Source of the DNA: Heligmosomoides polygyrus polygyrus
Taxonomy: Eukaryota; Nematoda; Chromadorea; Rhabditida; Heligmosomidae
Assembly: GCA_947396885.1 (NCBI GenBank)
Contig: OX377206.1
Location: forward strand, 16,367,466-16,431,465
DNA length: 64,000 nucleotides
Reading direction: 5' to 3'
The translations under genes and the position numbers were made by a program. Numbering within the stretch: position 1 is the stretch's first letter; each line of letters opens with the position of its first letter. Of this stretch, positions 1 to 10,317 are shown piece by piece. Under the pieces are notes generated by a model that was given only the letters and a program-made list of their open reading frames with translations, did no database searches and was not told where the DNA came from.

Positions 1-174
1 GGGATGGAAGGAAAATCTGAATTTTTTTCCAAGAAAAACCGATTTTGTAATCGCTCTCAATTGGACGGTATAACGCAACGCATGCATTTTTTCAAGGAGC
101 CTCCAGTCCGATTAAGTAGACGCCCACTTTAGGCCAAAGAGCCTTATTATTCTCCGTCACCTTAGCACGGATTC

Positions 175-360
175 TTACTCCTGCCATGTGTGCCAGACTG
201 AGACAGGCTCCCGGTCCTCCTCAACTCCGATAGCTACCAAGTAACGACGACGCACCTCTCCCTTAATCAACGAAGCCCCCATCGGTGGACTTCTTCTGAC
301 CTTTCCGGCTCGATTCCGCAAGCAAGACAAGTGCTTGTCGACAAGGACTATCGATCGCAT
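175..360 (-). CDS. Small ORF conserved between repeat copies A and C
   Basis: A 61-codon minus-strand ORF lies just downstream of the TATA-like box. Its last ~50 codons differ from the copy C version (62412-62567) at only about three residues, all substitutions, with no frameshift; copy B is frame-broken. The protein is basic, with no domain I recognise. Conservation may simply reflect recent duplication of the repeat, so coding function is doubtful. Confidence 0.2.
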   Translation of the reverse strand: MRSIVLVDKHLSCLRNRAGKVRRSPPMGASLIKGEVRRRYLVAIGVEEDREPVSVWHTWQE

Positions 361-371
361 GCTGCGGTGCC

Positions 372-379
372 TTTATATA
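372..379 (-). promoter_or_regulatory. TATA-like box inside repeat copy A
   Basis: On the minus strand this reads TATATAAA in a GC-rich setting. The same box and context occur at 62356-62363 (copy C) and 25164-25171 (copy B). It may be the internal promoter of the repeat family; this is inference from position and conservation. Confidence 0.35.
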
Positions 380-613
380 CCTCGAGGGGCGGAGCGTGCA
401 TGAGGTAGGGAGAGAGTGCAGAGAAGCGACTATTCGATGCGAGACAATTATAAACGGCGGATATCAGGACCGACTCACCGTAACCGCAGTGCGGGTCGCG
501 CCGAGACTTTGCTGTCTGCGCCCTCCTAGCTCAGAGATCGCGCGTCCGCGTCCACGCTGCGACGTCCGATCGATGTCTTGTACGCCCGCGATGGCACCGT
601 GTGCAAGTGGGTC

Positions 614-695
614 GTGGTGCAGTAGGTAGAGGGTTTACTTCATACGAGGGATGTCGGGGGTTCGGTTCCCGGACGCCGCGGCGTTTTTGCACTTC
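614..695 (+). repeat. tRNA-like segment with A- and B-box resemblance
   Basis: A TGGTGCAGTAGGTAGAG stretch resembles a Pol III A box, and GGTTCGGTTCC ~40 bp later is one base off the B-box consensus. The acceptor stem does not pair, so it is not a working tRNA. It is probably a tRNA-derived SINE head carried in the MULE-like element. Confidence 0.35.
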
Positions 696-788
696 AGCTG
701 AGTATCTGAGATCTGGGAGGTTTCGACGTCTACACGACGTTACGAGTTTTTTGCGCATTGTTTCAGCCGTATGCGCTTCGCTTCGCCG

Positions 789-1690
789 CTCGAAGAGCGC
801 AGAACCCAGCCGCGAACTCCTCTGAGCGAAGAAAGCAGTCTCCATACGAGCAGCTTGTATGGCACGCACCCTGGAGTCCCTTTCCTAGCCTGGCTCTGCG
901 CTCGAAGAGCGCAGAACCCAGCCGCGAACTCCCCCTGAGCGAAGAAAGCAGTGCCATACGAGCAGCTTGTATGGCACACACCCTGGAGTCCCTTCCCTAG
1001 CCTGGCTCTGCGCTCGAAGAGCGCAGAACCCTGCCGCGAACTCCCCCTGAGCGAAGAAAGCAGGCTCCATACGAGCAGCTTGTATGCACACACCCTGGAG
1101 TCCCTTCCCTAGCCTGGCTCTGCGCTCGAAGAGCGCAGAACCCAGCCGCGAACTCCCCCTGAGCGAAGAAGGCAGTCTCCATACGAGCAGCTTGTATGGC
1201 ACACACCCTGGAGTCCCTTCCCTAGCCTGGCTCTGCGCTCGAAGAGCGCAGAACCCAGCCGCGAACTCCCCCTGAGCGAAGAAAGCAGTGCCATACGAGC
1301 AGCTTGTATGGCACACACCCTGGAGTCCCTTCCCTAGCCTGGCTCTGCGCTCGAAGAGCGCAGAACCCTGCCGCGAACTCCCCCTGAGCGAAGAAAGCAG
1401 GCTCCATACGAGCAGCTTGTATGCACACACCCTGGAGTCCCTTCCCTAGCCTGGCTCTGCGCTCGAAGAGCGCAGAACCCAGCCGCGAACTCCCCTGAGC
1501 CAAGAAAGCAGTCTCCATACGAGCAGAGTGTATGGCACACACCCTGGAGTCCCTTCCCTAGCCTGGCTCTGCGCTCCAAGAGCGCAGAACCCAGCCGCGA
1601 ACTCCCCCTGAGCGAAGAAAACAGTCTCCATACGAGCAGCTTGTATGGCACACCATGGAGTCCTTCCCTAGCCTTGTTCTGCGATTGCAC
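789..1690 (+). repeat. 112-bp tandem array, about eight units
   Basis: The phrase CTCGAAGAGCGCAGAACC recurs at 789, 901, 1013, 1125, 1238, 1350 and 1462, and with one mismatch at 1574, giving a 112-113 bp period. Each unit has two potential hairpins: TCTGCGCT/AGCGCAGA with a 5-base loop, and CCATAC/GTATGG around a near-palindromic core. ORFs across the array on both strands are by-products of the repeat. Confidence 0.95.
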
Positions 1691-2939
1691 AATGGACGTC
1701 TCACCCGACGCCTAAGGTTACGGTGAGCCGGTCCTGATATCCGCCGTTTATAATCCTGTTTCGATGCGCTTGAATTCATGTCATTATTTTAGTTTGCATT
1801 TAACGAATTGGAACTTTCCTTGAATGAAGATCACTTCCATAATCGCTCCTTTGTCTGCTTTTATTGCAAGCTCTCCTCAAAACACTACAGATATACTGTA
1901 ATAATTATATTACTAAGTTCAGTGCAGGTCTCATGTCGAGTAGAGCGCATTATCTTCTGACAAGTGCTGCGATTCTGCTGTAGTTGATTTGAATCATAAG
2001 GACGTTCTGAAACCCTAGAAGATTAGACCCTAGAAGATGCTGGGGACATTTGAAAAGACGCTGTGATAACGTTACAAGGATGTAGGGCGGCTTGACACAT
2101 TGATCGTTCGTGTGTGAACCGCACAATTTGGAGTTCACAGTTCTCGCTGTTTCTGCCCAGTGCCCACTGGTGTCACTTATGCAGCGTGGGTTTCCCGATT
2201 TTCTAAGATGGAAAACCAATCGTGTCCAAAAGGATTCAAAGTTTAACCCAAGACCCAAACCCTATAGCATTCCCCAATCTTAGCGTATTAGTCCAATTCT
2301 TCACAACCAGAAAATCCTTACGAACAGCTTTCATTAGGACAGGTCATTAGAGCTTACTTTAATTACCAGCTAACTACAGCATAGATATGGAGCGGATCCC
2401 GTCAACAAGGAGAGCTCTTCTTCTTTGTCTCCTTGTTCTTTTTTGCTTGAGTGCTTCATCTGACCCAATTTTTCCCTCAATGATGTTGGTTTATATGACA
2501 CCAGACGTTCAGCAGCTTAGGGGCCGCCAAACGTCTGGTTGACGGCTTCGCCCCGAGTGTAGAACAACCCCAATCTTCCTCTTTTCTTCTTTAGGCTTTC
2601 TTTCTTTTATTACATTAAGCAACTGGTTTTACTATGATGTATAGAATAGTGCAGCAGAATATGGTACGGCATAATCCTCATGCTCCTATGAACACCATCC
2701 GCCCTCTATCGCATGTACGCGATTTATTTTCCAAAGTGCTCGTTCCCTACGTGACGAGAAACAAATCATGAGAGTCCCAATCCGAAGGGCTTAATTTGCA
2801 AAAACATTATTAAAATTAATCGGCATTGGCAAACAAGTCGACACCATTTACTGTCCGATGGCAATAAAACTCCTCCGAATCCCACATGTGACCCTCCCTA
2901 CCTCTTTCCCCAACTCCCCTCCTCGCTAGTGCCTATGTG

Positions 2940-3690
2940 CTGGCAAAGAAACGGAGTGAGAGTCAAGCACCCACATGTGACAATCGCGGTATCTTCCTAT
3001 CGCAGAGCACGCCTGTGAGCGAACGCCAGTTGGACCTAGCTGCACTCATTCGTGAGTTCACTTCAACCATCAGACCGCCGTCAGGCGCTGTTGCTGATCC
3101 CAGGTATTTAAGCACCGAAGTGTGTGTAAGCTCAGTACCGCTAATCTTAATGGAGCCGGACTAGTTCCCGTCAATCGTTAGGTGCTCGGTCTTCTTGACG
3201 TTCAATTTGAGATAGAACCTCACCAGACGGTCGCACCAAGCTTGCACCTGCCGCTCGAGATCATCTTTACCATCGCAAGCAACCACCACGTCATCAGCAT
3301 AAAGCAGCGTCCATGGAACAGGCTGCTGAAGATCTCGCGTAATGACATTCATGACGACAACAAAGAGGAGTGGAGAAGGTGCAGAACCCTGGTGCACCCC
3401 AACAGAGATGGGAAACTCTATTGAGGTTCCAGATGCACCTTGCACTCTATTCTTTGGGCGAGAGTAGAGCATCCGCACCTACTCTACGAGTTCATCAGGT
3501 ACGTTGTGTTGGCGTGCCATTAAGCTCGCGCGGTGCGCGGTCGAAGGCCTTCTCCAATTCGAGGAAGGTGATATGCACCGGCTGTCGGAGAGATTGACGA
3601 TTTCATTCGTCTATCGAGGATTCGCTCGAAGATCTTCATGCTGTGCAAGAGCAAGCGAATCGGACGGTAATTGGTCCCCTTATGCCCCAC
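2940..3690 (-). pseudogene. LINE reverse-transcriptase fragment in copy A
   Basis: Minus-strand translation gives an RT palm piece with VHQGSAPSPLLF and the catalytic LLYADDVV box (ORF 3161-3478). Further upstream in frame-broken form is an NYRPIRLL-type segment. It matches 60285-61110 in copy C. The EKAFDRVP-type motif seen in copy C suggests the RTE clade. Endonuclease and complete fingers are absent. Confidence 0.75.
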
Positions 3691-4236
3691 ACTAGGTCTT
3701 ACTTTGCTGATCCACTTCTCACTGGCCCCTCCTACTGCTCCCTCTCACTCGAAATCTCTACGCAAGTTAGACGTCTTCAGCACGTCTTCTTAATCCTACG
3801 CACGTTGCACGATATTGATGGAAAATACCGGTCCCCTTATTTCCCCACGAGATCTTCCTTTGCTGATCCCCTCTCCACTGGTCCTACTCCTACTGGTCCC
3901 CCTTACTCGGAATCTCTACGCAGGTTGGACGTCTTCAGCACTTCTTCTGAATCCCTACGCACGTTGAACGATGTCTGGGGCACGTCTTCTGCATCCCTAC
4001 GCTCCACACTTGGTCCCCATTCATACTCTGACGCGTTGCCCACTGAATGTATCGTAAGCCTGGACTATCCGCCGCCTAGGATATAGTTCGCCTCCCATGT
4101 TTAAGCTGAAAGAAAACCCGACTGACATACATCACACCGTCGTAGGCATCACTTTGCTTCAGTCCATTTTCCCCTGACTGACAATGTGACCCACGGACTA
4201 AGCGAATGTATATATAGTAAGATAGTTATCACGTAA
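3683..4236. other. Segment present in copies A and B, absent from copy C
   Basis: In copy C the flanking sequences are joined directly (around 60290). The segment contains repeated ACTGGTCCC-like pyrimidine blocks and repeated CTCTACGCA phrases. Similar sequence occurs in copy B near 23400-23700 on the other strand. It therefore looks like a deletion in copy C rather than an insertion here. Confidence 0.5.
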
Positions 4237-4298
4237 AACCAAAATTTCCCGCCGTTTTGTGAATTTCAATTTCACTTATCATGACTTCATTTATAGTC

Positions 4299-4768
4299 AG
4301 TAATTCAAATTAAAGTAGAAGCTTTCACTCTGGGGTCGTACGCAATTCCCTCCCCCACCGTTCCCGGCCGGGTATGACGCGGTGTCCGCCCACCTCCCCG
4401 GTATGCACATCTCTCCCCGAGCGCTCTCGGGGACGGGTGACGTAATCGAAAGCCGCGCCAGCTTCGGGAATTGAAGGGGGATCGTACTCTTCCGGTTTTG
4501 GCAGAGGATTTCCTCTTATTCTTCAGGTTTTTAGGCCATGTTTTTGTTTCTTAATAAGTTGTTTTTTACAAGAATGCCTGTGAAGGCATGGAGTCTCTCC
4601 TTCGTCTCGCGAAGTTGCAAAAATTAATTTTAAAAAGTTTCAAATAATGATTGTACTGCTTGTTAAAAATAAAGATTTTCTGCTCCCAGGTTTGGAGTCA
4701 ATGAGAAGTTTCCATTTTTTTCAGATTTTTTCAGGAAGTCATGGACGCGAGTAATTCAAATTAAAGTA
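4299..4768. repeat. 470-bp unit starting and ending with the same 19-bp direct repeat
   Basis: AGTAATTCAAATTAAAGTA occurs at ~4299-4317 and ~4749-4768. After the mariner, 6054-6130 resumes with the sequence that follows the first 19-mer (AGAAGCTTTCACTCTGGG). This is therefore a partial tandem duplication, with the mariner inserted at the start of the second unit. Confidence 0.7.
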
Positions 4769-6051
4769 TTAGGTTGTGACGAAATAAATGGCACTGAACC
4801 ATTGTAAATTTAAACAGTTAATATCTCGGCTTGTAGGCAAGTTTATTAATCGAAATAAAAACCTTCTGATTCTACACATCTTTGTCAACGTGACACATGC
4901 TTTTTTATCCCAGTAGCATAAAAATCGGAAGTTCCGGAATTGACGAAATCTTCGAAGGCACTTTCGGCATCCTGTTGGTATTTGAATATTTTCCCTACCA
5001 AGAAGTCGCCAAGATGCTTGAAGAAATGGTAGTCTGTTGGGGAGAGGTCGGGAGAAGACGGAGGATGTGGTAGAGTTTCAATGCTCAGCTCATTCAATTT
5101 CTGCAACGTCATTCGTGCAACATGGGGGCGAGCATTGTCGTGCAGAAGGAGAACTCGCCTTCGGTTTACCAAGGCCGGCCGGATATCCTTCAACTTTTTC
5201 ATCATTTCTTCAATTTCAATGCAGTACTTATCTGCCGTGATGGATTGACCGGGAGGGAGGAAGCTGTGGTGAATAATTCCCAGCGAACACCACCATACTG
5301 TCACCATTACTTTCTTTTGGTGCAATTCCGGCCTCGCAAAAGCCTTGGGGCTCTCATCGCTGTGCACCCACTGTGCCGATCGTCGCCTGTTGTCGTACAT
5401 TATCCACTTCTCGTCACAGGTTACGATGCGATCAAGTAACGGGTCCGTTTCGTTCCGTAGAAGCAGTGCGGACGAGATCTCATATCGACGGTTTCTTTGC
5501 TGCTCAGACAGCTCGTGAGGCACCCATCTTTCTAGCTTTTTGGTCTTTCCAATTTCCTTCAGATGCCGGGCAGCTGTGTTATGACTGACGCCAAGAACCT
5601 TCGCTATCTCCCTGGTACCTTTGTGTGGATCCTCCTCTACCACATCTCTCAGCTTGTCCTCATCAACATCACTACGCCTCCCACGACCTTCATGTTCTTC
5701 CAAGCTCTCATCTCCATTCCGGAACTTCTGATACCGACGATACGCCGTCCGAATTGTGGAACATCCTTGACCGAATGCGGCGTTGATCTTCCCGTCCGCC
5801 TCCTTAGCTGTAGTGCCCAGCTTGAATTCATACAAGTAAATACCTCGGATTACCCTTTTGTCCATCTGCAAAAAAGTCAATAAAACTCTAAAGTTTTCCT
5901 ACTCTCGCATAGAAAATTTGGTACTCACCGGTAGAGCAAAGTTTGCGCTTATAAATGATATGCCACATGTTACGGTTTGTTCTTGATCAAACGCGTAAAG
6001 ACGCGCCAAAAAATGGCGCGAGCCAGTGCCATTTAATTCGTTACAACCTAA
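4769..6051 (-). mobile_element. Complete mariner transposon, copy 1
   Basis: The 1283-bp element has ~30-bp inverted ends beginning TTAGGTTGT(G/A)ACGAA, flanked by TA on both sides (4767-4768, 6052-6053). It encodes one uninterrupted transposase on the minus strand (4885-5880). A truncated relative sits at the matching junction in copy C (59151-59744), and a third, frameshifted copy lies at 36620-37879. Intact ends plus an intact ORF make this the best candidate for a recently active element in the window. Confidence 0.95.
4885..5880 (-). CDS. Mariner transposase, apparently intact
   Basis: This 331-residue protein should bind the element's inverted ends and catalyse cut-and-paste transposition at TA sites in the nucleus. 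The N-terminal ~110 residues form the paired helix-turn-helix region (an RTAYRRYQKFRNGDESLE stretch near 45-62). The WVPHEL linker motif is at 119-124. The catalytic triad is visible as D156 in TCDEKW, D248 in LLHDNARPH and D283 in SPTDYHFF, with 34 residues between the last two, which is the mariner DD34D arrangement. The length is close to the family norm of ~345. Methionine 6 is an equally good start. The sequence style resembles the Hsmar1/hookworm bandit lineage (inference from memory of the family, not a search). There are no stops or frameshifts. Confidence 0.95.
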   Translation of the reverse strand: MTFLQMDKRVIRGIYLYEFKLGTTAKEADGKINAAFGQGCSTIRTAYRRYQKFRNGDESLEEHEGRGRRSDVDEDKLRDVVEEDPHKGTREIAKVLGVSHNTAARHLKEIGKTKKLERWVPHELSEQQRNRRYEISSALLLRNETDPLLDRIVTCDEKWIMYDNRRRSAQWVHSDESPKAFARPELHQKKVMVTVWWCSLGIIHHSFLPPGQSITADKYCIEIEEMMKKLKDIRPALVNRRRVLLLHDNARPHVARMTLQKLNELSIETLPHPPSSPDLSPTDYHFFKHLGDFLVGKIFKYQQDAESAFEDFVNSGTSDFYATGIKKHVSR

Positions 6052-6130
6052 TAGAAGCTTTCACTCTGGGCCCGTATGCTATTCTCTCCCCCACTGTTCC
6101 CGGCCGGGTATGAGGCGGTCCCCGCCCACG

Positions 6131-6464
6131 CCTGAACGAGCGACATCTACGTCCTGAATTGCAGTCCATAAAATTTGAGGTGTCAATTGCTAAGGAAAAT
6201 TAAGTGCTTTTCCTACAAGATTTTTGGAAGCGCTCTTCGAAGCGATGACGAAATGGCAACCGGAGGATAGAGTTGTCACGGAACTAGTTATCTCTGTTCT
6301 GCAGGAGACAACATAAGAAAGTGAGGTTGTACCAAATAAAATTTTAATCCACAGTTTGACACACGGTAATAAAACCTCTTTTTCTGGAACGATCCCCTGT
6401 ATGAACAGACGCTCCTATTGGTATCATTCGCCGAAACTTTTGGACAACGTTAATCACATGGAAG
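6131..6464. other. Unassigned AT-rich spacer
   Basis: Sequence between the 470-bp repeat remnant and the hAT target duplication. I see no exon, ORF or transposon end here. Confidence 0.4.
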
Positions 6465-6792
6465 CAGGGGTGTGCGCTGACTTGAAGCCGGTAAATTTTT
6501 TACCGCAAATTTTTTACGCGGAAATTCGCCGGTAAATTGCGGTCAATTCGGTAAATCCGCTAACTTTTTTTCAAAATTTAATATTCCCTCAAAAACAATG
6601 ATTTTAAAGGGGGTTTTGTAGAAAAAGCGTAAAGCTTTTCACCAAAACATCACCACGCTTAGAAAAACCATATCATCTTTATTTTATCATGCATACGTCA
6701 TCCTAAGGCAAACAAAGCAAGCGGAAGCCTAACTATGCACAAGTGTAGCGATCTATATTGTGAGCGCTTTAAAAAATAGAGGCTTAATTAAA

Positions 6793-6889
6793 ACTTTAGA
6801 ACAGCTCAATTGAACTCAAAAACATTTCTGGAACATCCGACATCTAATCGAATATTGCTATATTTCTTTTTGGATTAAAAGTTTAACTG
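6793..6889. repeat. Direct repeat bordering the RTE 3' end (first copy)
   Basis: About 97 bp, containing ACATTTCTGGAACATCCGAC, recur at 11404-11515. This copy ends exactly where the RTE 3' terminus begins (6890). The pair therefore behaves like a very long target-site duplication around a 4.5-kb insertion in the hAT. Confidence 0.8.
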
Positions 6890-9800
6890 TCACCTGTATC
6901 ACCTGTTGTCCCGTTGATCATCGAATTGCTCGAGCGGGTGCCAGCAGCGTCTCCATTCGTCCCTGTCGCGTGCCAGAGTGATTTAATGGATCCTCCTCGC
7001 TCGAGGGACACGAAGAGCGTCATATCGGTCGTTCAGGGCTTTAACGAAGAAGTCCGACCAACGCGTTGGTGGGCGTCCTGGTGTTCTTTTGACATCCCGC
7101 GGAATCCAGTCGGTGATGGCTCTCGTCCAGCGGGTGTCTGCGAAGCGCATTACGTGGCCGGCCCACTTAATTTTCGACAACTTGGCCCACGCGACAGCGT
7201 CTCTGATCTTCGAGCGTCGGCGAAGCTCGGAACTCCGGAGGCCTTCTCTCACTTGCGTGAGTCGTTTCACTCCGAGCATCGTCCTCTCGATTCCACGCTG
7301 CGCGACGCTGATCGCGTGTTCATCCTGCTTTCGTATAGCCCAGGTCTCTGAGGCGTATGTTAGGGCAGGAAGAACAGTGGAGTCGAATAGGTGGGCACGG
7401 AGTCGGACGTTCTTCGTCTTCTTCGCGACTTCTTCGACGCTCTTGAAAGCTCTCCAAGCCGCTCTTTTCCTCCTGCTCAGCTCTGGTGCTAGGTCGTTGG
7501 CCATGTTGATTTCGCGACCCAGATACACATAGCTAGAGCATTCGGAGATGTTCGTTCCGTTGAGCGAGAATGGGGCATCAGAAACCCATCCGTTCCTCAT
7601 GAACATCGTCTTCGTAAGATTCAGCTGCAGTCCAACGTTCCCACATACACGATCGAAGTCGGCCAGCATTCGCTCCGCCTGGCTGATGCTCGGTGTTATG
7701 AGCACGATGTCGTCAGCCAAGCGAAGAGGATGTAGTTGCCGGCCGTCGACCTTCACTCCCATGTCTTCCCATTCTAGTTCGCGCATGACGTTTTCGAGAG
7801 TGGCGCTGAAGAGCTTCGGGGATATGGTATCCCCTTGCCGAACCCCTCTCTTCACGTCGACGACGACGTCGTTGTAGAATGGTGAGATCTTGGTCCTGAA
7901 TCCACTGTACAGCTCTCGAAGGACTCTGATGTACTGAGTAGGAACGCCCTGAGTGAGCAGGGCTTCGATGACCGCTTCAGTTTCGACAGAGTCGAATGCC
8001 TTCTTCAGGTCGATGAACGTAAGGCACAGCGGCAGCTTGTACTCTCGCGACACTTCGATGAGCTTCGTAATGGTGTGTATGTGGTCGATCGTGCTGAATC
8101 CTCTCCGAAATCCTGCTTGCTCGCATGGCTGTCCTTCGTCCAGCGTTCTGCTAATCCTATTCAGGATAACTCGAGTGAACAGCTTGTAGACTACGGACAG
8201 CAGGCAGATCGGGCGATAGTTGCCAATGTCGTGCACGTCTCCCTTCTTGTACAGCAAGACGGTTCTGCTGGTCTTCCACTGAGATGGAACCTTGCACTCC
8301 GACAGGTAACGTGTGAAGAGCCGCGCCAGGGTGTTGATGAGCGTAGGCGGGAGGTTCTTCAGGTGTTCGGGTCTGATCCTGTCGGGACCGGGTGCTGTAC
8401 GTTTCTTCACCGACGAGATGGCGTGTCGGATCTCGGAAGGGAGAACAGAGGGGACGACGTATCCATCCTGCGGAAGATGACATGGGGGCAGGTGGACGTG
8501 GCTATCGAAGAGATCGGAGTAGAAGTCGTGGATGACCCTCTCCATGGTCCTTCTGGAAGAGGTGACGGTTCCGTCGGGACGTCGGAGAGCTGTCATCTTG
8601 GTCTTGAAGTTGGCGAAGTTCCGGCGGGCATTGCGGATGCTCAACCCTGCCTCTGCAGCTTCAGCCATCACTTCCGCCCTTCTCTCCTTAAGATCCTCCT
8701 TCATCGCCTCTCTGCATAGCTTCGCAAGCTCAGACGTCAGTTGGTGGTTGCCTGACGCTCGTGCTGCTCCACGCTGGCGTATCAGCTCGAGAGTTTCCGG
8801 AGACAGACGTCTCTTGGTGGTCTTCAAGCTCTCGGCTCCCTTAGCACTATCGTGGAGATGGTGCACGAAGCGATCGTACTCCTCGTCGACGTTGTCCACG
8901 ACGGCATCTTCCCAAAGACCGGCAAGAGAGGTGTAGAGGTCCCAGTTGATGGTCGTTCTGGGACTTCTCTTCTTGAACTTCGCGGCCTTCTCTCCTTGAC
9001 GCGAAAAGCGGAACATTGCGCGAAGGAGGCGGTGGTCCGATCCCGTGTAGAACTTGGGGACAACGGAGACGTCGGTCAGGCAATATTTGCGGTTGAAGAT
9101 GATGTGGTCGATCTCGTTGTGGAACTGGCCACCGGGAGATTCCCAGGTCCATCGTAGGGAGGGAGGCTTCTGGAACTGCTAGTTTCCATGGATGGTCTTG
9201 GTCGACATGATAAACTCAGACAGCCTTTCACCTTGCTCGTTCCACTCCAAACCGTGGGTTCCGATGTGAAGTTCTTCCGGCGTCCTTCGCGGTCCGATTT
9301 TGGCGTTGAAGTCGCCGACGATCACCTTATAGAAGGTGTGATCTTCCTTATAGAAGTTCTCCAGCTCCACGTAGAAGGCTTCGACCTCTTCGTCGTCGTA
9401 GTCGGATGTTGGGGCATACGCGACGAATACAGTCAAAGCTGGCACGGAACCACATCGCTTCAGTCGCAGACGTCCGATTCGGGTTGTCAGAGACTCGTAC
9501 GAATCGATGTTCATGGCCAAGTGCGTGTTGACGAGGACACCAACGCCGCCTATTCCTCTGCTGTCGCATGTTCCGAGGAACAATTCTTCTCCGGAGTCGT
9601 AGGCGGCGTGCAGGGGGTGGTGTCTTCTCGTCTCGGTCAGTCCGATGACGTCGTACTTGATCTTCCTGGCTTGCATCATCAGGTCCTCGACGGATGCTTC
9701 CGATGCAAGCGTGCGGGCGTTGTAAGTACAGATCGTCATCCTAGTCCTTCTCAATTTGCGCAGCCTGGTTAGGCCCTGAGATTTTAGCAGCCTCTCCGTA

Positions 9801-10265
9801 CTCGTCCTTCCCATCGCTGCAGAAATGGGGGCTCTTTCGGGGTCAGGGGAATGAGGCCCTTTAGTGCTGCTGTTTTTGACTTGAGTACACACGGGTAGCT
9901 AGTCGGGCTCTGTCGTGCGGGCGAAGAACTCCGGGCAGCCAGCCAGACTGCCCGAAGGGACGGGGCGAGACTTTTGAGGCGGCCTCGAATCGCCTTACGA
10001 TGTACTCCCAGTCTACCGAGTGCAAGCTTTTGGCCGAGCCGACACAGTTACTATCCGCACAGTCACGGACACGTCCGCGCACACTCTGCACGAACATGCC
10101 GCTCCCACGCACAAGGAAGGCGTCGACCCGACACAGCAGGAGCTAGGAGTCCATCCCCTGCATCCCACCTGCGTCTCTGGGCAGTGCACGGTCGCATTTG
10201 GTTCGCGTTTAATTCCCCTATCCACCACCCGGGGACGCGCCACGTGGCCCTGCGACAAGCGGCCC
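6890..10265 (-). mobile_element. RTE-clade LINE, near full length
   Basis: On the minus strand: a 5' leader (10265-9893), endonuclease plus reverse-transcriptase ORF (9892-6983, one internal stop), and a short 3' UTR ending CAGGTGATACAGGTGA at 6890. Two other copies end at the same 3' motif (20449 and 30137). The 5' boundary is not certain; the insertion may extend to 11403. Confidence 0.85.
6983..9892 (-). pseudogene. RTE endonuclease-reverse transcriptase, one in-frame stop
   Basis: This is one reading frame of about 969 codons, interrupted only by TAG at 9179-9181. A sister copy at 28.5 kb has a Ser codon there. The first 237 codons are an AP-type endonuclease (TYNARTLASEASVEDL, GLTETRRH, VGDFNAKIG; the GSDHR motif follows the stop). 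The rest is reverse transcriptase, with the NYRPICLLSVVYKLF and FIDLKKAFDSVE blocks, the palm box LADDIVLI (Leu where Phe or Tyr is usual before ADD), then the RTE C-terminal region with WAGHVMRF and RWSDFFVKALN. It would nick target DNA and copy its own RNA. Without stop readthrough it cannot make the fused protein. A start at Met 9016 would yield an RT-only product of 677 residues. Confidence 0.9.
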
Positions 10266-10317
10266 GAGATCCCTCTTAACAAGAGAGCCCGAAGGCTCTC
10301 TTGTTAAGAGGGATCTC
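10266..10317. repeat. Perfect 24-bp hairpin at the 5' edge of the RTE
   Basis: Arms 10266-10289 and 10294-10317 are exact reverse complements around a CGAA loop. The hairpin lies precisely between the RTE leader and the displaced host-exon block, so it may be a junction scar from insertion or a strong RNA stem. Confidence 0.9.

Larger units (their letters stand above)
442..1759. mobile_element. MULE-like element with ~45-bp inverted ends and 9-bp target duplication
   Basis: The ends are inverted copies of ~45 bp sharing ATAAACGGCGGATATCAGGA. They are flanked by the direct repeat TTCGATGCG (433-441 and 1760-1768). Copies B and C of the host repeat lack the insertion at this site, which confirms the boundaries. 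A 9-bp duplication with ends of this length fits Mutator-like elements. No transposase is present; the interior is a tRNA-like segment and a tandem array, so it is non-autonomous. Confidence 0.75.
1..4768 (-). repeat. Left arm of long inverted repeat (family copy A)
   Basis: Read on the minus strand this block matches 59747-62890 (copy C) over most of its length and, less closely, 22250-25690 (copy B). Shared landmarks, in minus-strand order, are a 470-bp unit, a LINE reverse-transcriptase fragment, a TATA-like box and a small ORF. Compared with copy C it has extra material at 442-1759 (a transposon) and 3683-4236. The window edge cuts it, so its outer end is unseen. Parts outside the named sub-features look non-coding. 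Confidence 0.85.

Noticed and set aside
614..695. Functional tRNA gene
   Set aside because: Box-like motifs are present but the acceptor and anticodon stems do not pair. The same doubt applies to the tRNA-like segments at 27826 and 32682.
789..1690. CRISPR-like regularly spaced repeats
   Set aside because: Whole 112-bp units are repeated without unique spacers, the genome is eukaryotic, and there are no Cas genes.
740..1779. Many overlapping ORFs of 60-180 codons on both strands
   Set aside because: They are produced by the 112-bp tandem array; every frame repeats the same peptide with frame slips.
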